This document shows positions 61,472 to 64,000 of a DNA stretch of 64,000 bases, one piece after another. The DNA comes from Mycobacterium cookii (GTDB taxonomy: Bacteria; Actinomycetota; Actinomycetes; Mycobacteriales; Mycobacteriaceae). The notes under the pieces were generated by a model. That model had not been told where the DNA came from. It saw only the letters and a program-made list of their open reading frames with translations, and made no database searches. The stretch is from assembly GCF_010727945.1 (NCBI RefSeq), contig NZ_AP022569.1, forward strand, positions 1,240,001 through 1,304,000, in the 5' to 3' direction. The position numbers were made by a program, and so were the translations under genes. Position 1 is the first letter of the stretch; every line of letters starts with the position of its first letter.

Positions 61472-62311
61472 ATGTCTGAACAGACTGTTTACGGTGCCCA
61501 TTCTTCCGCCGCTCCGCGGACCAAGACTCGCGTCCACCACCTGCAGAAGATGAAGGCCGAAGGCCACAAGTGGGCGATGCTGACCGCCTACGACTACTCG
61601 ACCGCCCGCATCTTTGACGACGCCGGCATCCCCGTGCTGCTGGTCGGCGATTCCGCCGCCAACGTCGTCTACGGCTATGACACCACCGTTCCGGTGTCGA
61701 TCGACGAGCTGATCCCGCTGGTGCGTGGCGTCGTACGCGGCGCGCCGCACGCTCTGGTGATCGCCGACCTGCCGTTCGGCAGCTACGAGGCTGGACCCGC
61801 CGCGGCGCTCGACGCCGCCATCCGGTTCATGAAGGAAGCCGGCGCGCATGCGGTCAAATTGGAAGGCGGCGAACGGGTCGCCGACCAGATCGCCATGCTG
61901 ACGGCAGCGGGCATCCCGGTGATGGCGCACATCGGCTTCACCCCGCAGAGCGTCAACACCCTCGGCGGTTTCCGGGTGCAGGGCCGCGGAGACGCCGCCG
62001 AGCAGACCATCCACGACGCGATCGCGGTGGCCGAGGCGGGCGCGTTCGCGGTCGTCATGGAAATGGTGCCGGCCGAGTTGGCCACCCAGATCACCGGCAA
62101 GCTGACGATTCCCACCGTGGGGATCGGTGCGGGCCCCAACTGCGACGCCCAGGTGCTCGTCTGGCAGGACATGGCCGGCTTCACCGGCGGCAAGACCGCC
62201 AAGTTCGTCAAGCGCTTCGGTGACGTCGGCGGCGAATTGCGCCGGGCGGCAACGCAGTACGCGCACGACGTCGCCGCGAGTGCGTTCCCCGCTGACGAGC
62301 ACTGCTTCTGA
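61472..62311 (+). CDS. panB: 3-methyl-2-oxobutanoate hydroxymethyltransferase
   Basis: PanB makes ketopantoate from 2-oxoisovalerate and methylene-tetrahydrofolate, the first step of pantothenate synthesis. [57 protein letters not shown] and [11 protein letters not shown] are family features. Length is 279 residues versus 281 in M. tuberculosis. Two consecutive ATGs (61469, 61472) occur; the second is better spaced from AGGGA. Its 2-oxoacid substrate is also that of IlvE. Confidence 0.95.
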   Translation: MSEQTVYGAHSSAAPRTKTRVHHLQKMKAEGHKWAMLTAYDYSTARIFDDAGIPVLLVGDSAANVVYGYDTTVPVSIDELIPLVRGVVRGAPHALVIADLPFGSYEAGPAAALDAAIRFMKEAGAHAVKLEGGERVADQIAMLTAAGIPVMAHIGFTPQSVNTLGGFRVQGRGDAAEQTIHDAIAVAEAGAFAVVMEMVPAELATQITGKLTIPTVGIGAGPNCDAQVLVWQDMAGFTGGKTAKFVKRFGDVGGELRRAATQYAHDVAASAFPADEHCF

Positions 62312-62342
62312 TCCCGTTACTCGGGCGTGGCACGCTGAGGTG

Positions 62343-63788
62343 ATGCCTGGCCGCTATCTCGAAGTCGAGCGAAAGTTCGACGTCGGCGAATCCACGCCGC
62401 CGCCGTCATTCGACGGTGTCGACGGGATCGTCAGGGTGGAGAACGCCGCCTCGGAATCGCTGGACGCGGTGTACTTCGACACCCCGGCCCGGGATCTGGC
62501 GGCGCATCGGATCACGTTGCGCCGCCGCACCGGTGGCGGTGACGCCGGCTGGCATCTGAAGCTGCCGACCGGCCCCGACGCCCGCACCGAGGTGCGGGCA
62601 CCGTTGGGCGCTGAGCACGATCCGCCGGCCGAGCTGCTCGACGTGGTGCTGGCCATCGTCCGAGACCGCCCGCTGAACCCGGTGGCACGGATCAGCACCA
62701 CCCGCAAAATTCAGCTGCTGCACGGCGCCGACGACTCGGCCCTGGCCGAATTCTGCGATGACCAGGTCACCGCGGGGCAAGGCGCCGACGGCACTGTCGA
62801 TGCGCAGCGGTGGCGGGAGTGGGAGCTCGAACTCGTCGGCGACGGAGCGGACGCCGATCTGATGGACGCGCTCTGCAACCGCATGCTCGAGGCCGGTGCC
62901 CGCCCCGCTGGGCATGGCTCCAAGCTGGCGCGGGTGCTCGACGTAGCGCCCACCAAACGGCCCGGCGACAAACTGCATCGCGCGCTGGCCGAACAGATCG
63001 ACCAGCTGCTGGTGTGGGACCGGGCCGTGCGGGCCGACGCCGACGACGCCGTGCACCAGATGCGGGTGACCGCCCGCAAGATCCGCAGCCTGTTACAGGC
63101 CGCGCCGGATTCGTTCGGCCTCGCCGGCGACGCGTCGATCATCGACGAACTGCGCGAGCTGGGCAATGCGCTCGGGGTTGCCCGCGACGCCGAAGTCCTG
63201 GCCGAGCGGTATCGCAGCGCCCTCGACGATCTGCCGCCGGAGCTGGTCCGCGGACCCATCCGGGAACGGCTGGTCGACGGCGCGGCAGGCCGTTATCGGG
63301 CCGGACTGCGACATGCGTTGGCCGCCTTGCGATTGCCGCGCTATTTCCGTCTGCTCCACAACGTGGAGGCATTGGTCGCGGCGGACCCGTCGACTCAGGA
63401 GAAGACCGCGACAGGCACCGTCGCGGCGGCGGGTAAGAAGGTCCGCAGGGCCGCCGAGGAGGCCCGGAATGCGGCAGACCGCGACGGTGCGATACATCGA
63501 ATCCGTAAGCGTGCCAAGCGACTTCGTTACACAGCTGCGGCGACCGGTGCGAAGAAGGTGTCCAAGCGGGCCAAAGAAGTACAGTCGCTGCTCGGCGATC
63601 ACCAGGACAGCGTGGTCAGCCGCGAACATCTGACGCAGCAGGCCGAGGCCGCGCACGCAGCAGGCGAAGACACCTTCACCTACGGACTGCTTTTCCAACG
63701 GGAAGCCGACCTGGCTCTGGACTGCCGCACGCGACTCGAGCCGGCGCTGCGCAAGCTCGACAAGGCCGTGCGCAAGCTGTCGAGCTGA
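62343..63788 (+). CDS. CYTH and CHAD domain protein (Rv2226-like)
   Basis: The 481-residue protein joins an N-terminal CYTH domain (ExExK motif in YLEVERKFDV, residues about 5-195) to a C-terminal CHAD domain (about 210-475) rich in conserved His/Arg/Lys: VHQMRVTARKIRSLLQA, RDAEVLAERY, HRIRKRAKRLRYT and LGDHQDSVVSREH. CYTH acts on triphosphates and CHAD binds polyphosphate, so a role in polyphosphate metabolism is likely but not proven. It lies 31 bases after panB. Confidence 0.9.
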   Translation: MPGRYLEVERKFDVGESTPPPSFDGVDGIVRVENAASESLDAVYFDTPARDLAAHRITLRRRTGGGDAGWHLKLPTGPDARTEVRAPLGAEHDPPAELLDVVLAIVRDRPLNPVARISTTRKIQLLHGADDSALAEFCDDQVTAGQGADGTVDAQRWREWELELVGDGADADLMDALCNRMLEAGARPAGHGSKLARVLDVAPTKRPGDKLHRALAEQIDQLLVWDRAVRADADDAVHQMRVTARKIRSLLQAAPDSFGLAGDASIIDELRELGNALGVARDAEVLAERYRSALDDLPPELVRGPIRERLVDGAAGRYRAGLRHALAALRLPRYFRLLHNVEALVAADPSTQEKTATGTVAAAGKKVRRAAEEARNAADRDGAIHRIRKRAKRLRYTAAATGAKKVSKRAKEVQSLLGDHQDSVVSREHLTQQAEAAHAAGEDTFTYGLLFQREADLALDCRTRLEPALRKLDKAVRKLSS

Positions 63789-63799
63789 TCGGGGCGCGG

Positions 63800-64000
63800 G
63801 CGAGTTGGCGTGTAAGCCGGATTCTGTTCCGCGCTACCAGGTAGCGCGGCGGCGACCATCCATCTGGACACACCGTCACCGGGTGCCTCAAGCGGCCTAC
63901 CCGCAGGCTCAGGCGAGCCGCCCTCGAACACCTGCGCGACCGCACCGAAGTGCGGTCTTCTTGGCCTTGCTTCGGGTGGGGTTTGCCTAGCCATTCCGGT
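63800..64000 (-). ncRNA. rnpB: RNase P RNA, 3' part (runs off window edge)
   Basis: The catalytic RNA of RNase P, which trims the 5' leader of tRNA precursors. On the minus strand the sequence ends ...GAACAGAATCCGGCTTACA, the universal 3' region of bacterial type A RNase P RNA, and upstream has the GGATGGTCGCCGCC and GCGGGTAGGC-type conserved segments. The 5' part lies beyond base 64000. The exact 3' end is estimated. Position next to the Rv2226-like gene agrees with M. tuberculosis. Confidence 0.88.

Noticed and set aside
63676..63994. Minus-strand frames at the right edge
   Set aside because: They lie over rnpB and the 3' end of the CHAD gene, and have no homology signal.

Overview
The window comes from a high-GC actinobacterium, almost certainly a non-tuberculosis Mycobacterium. 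From memory, its backbone follows the M. tuberculosis Rv2192c-Rv2226 gene order almost gene for gene (trpD, ctaE-qcrCAB, mmpS3, ctaC, asnB, adoK, cobT-cobS, ilvE, gcvT, pepB, dlaT, lipB, lipA, glnA1, glnE, glnA2, caeA, panB, then rnpB). All homologue names rest on recognised protein sequence, not on a database search.

Layout. 1-8.8 kb: the 3' part of trpD, then the respiratory block: ctaE-qcrC-qcrA-qcrB on the plus strand facing ctaC-ctaF-mmpS3-Rv2197c-like on the minus strand. Together these encode much of the cytochrome bcc-aa3 supercomplex. 8.9-17.3 kb: asnB, adenosine kinase, a proline-rich membrane protein, a HesB/ErpA-type Fe-S protein, glycerate kinase, a DUF3043 protein and a complete cobU-cobT-cobS cobalamin nucleotide-loop operon. 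17.3-25 kb is accessory relative to M. tuberculosis: a wax ester synthase/DGAT paralogue with a destroyed HHxxxDG motif, a transglutaminase-like protein, a DUF5994-like protein, a Pks16-like acyl-AMP ligase and three GAF-ANTAR regulators. 25-38.8 kb returns to backbone: ilvE, gcvT, an adenylate cyclase, pepB, dlaT, an epimerase, lipB-lipA and glnA1 behind GlnR-like boxes. At the position of ephD there is instead a small HTH-like/polytopic membrane protein pair. 38.9-52.2 kb is a second accessory stretch between glnA1 and glnE: a receptor Ser/Thr kinase with a duplicated extracellular domain, a fatty-acyl-AMP ligase, an aldehyde dehydrogenase, a DoxX protein, an amine oxidase, an unrecognised 822-residue tail-anchored protein coupled to a GNAT acetyltransferase, and a three-gene catabolic set (epoxide hydrolase, F420-type oxidoreductase, thioesterase). 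52.2-64 kb: glnE, glnA2, two Hip1/CaeA-type secreted hydrolases, an intact WS/DGAT, panB, a CYTH-CHAD protein and the 3' part of rnpB on the minus strand.

How the genes work together. Lipoylation (lipB, lipA), its substrate DlaT and the lipoate-dependent glycine cleavage component GcvT lie within about 9 kb. Nitrogen assimilation is grouped as glnA1, glnE (its adenylyltransferase) and glnA2. The best candidates for something undescribed are the 822-aa membrane-tail protein/GNAT pair (46.4-49.6 kb, visibly AT-richer than its surroundings) and the HTH/polytopic membrane pair (30.1-31.3 kb) with an inverted repeat over its putative -35 box. No CRISPR array, tRNA, insertion sequence, prophage or PE/PPE gene was seen.
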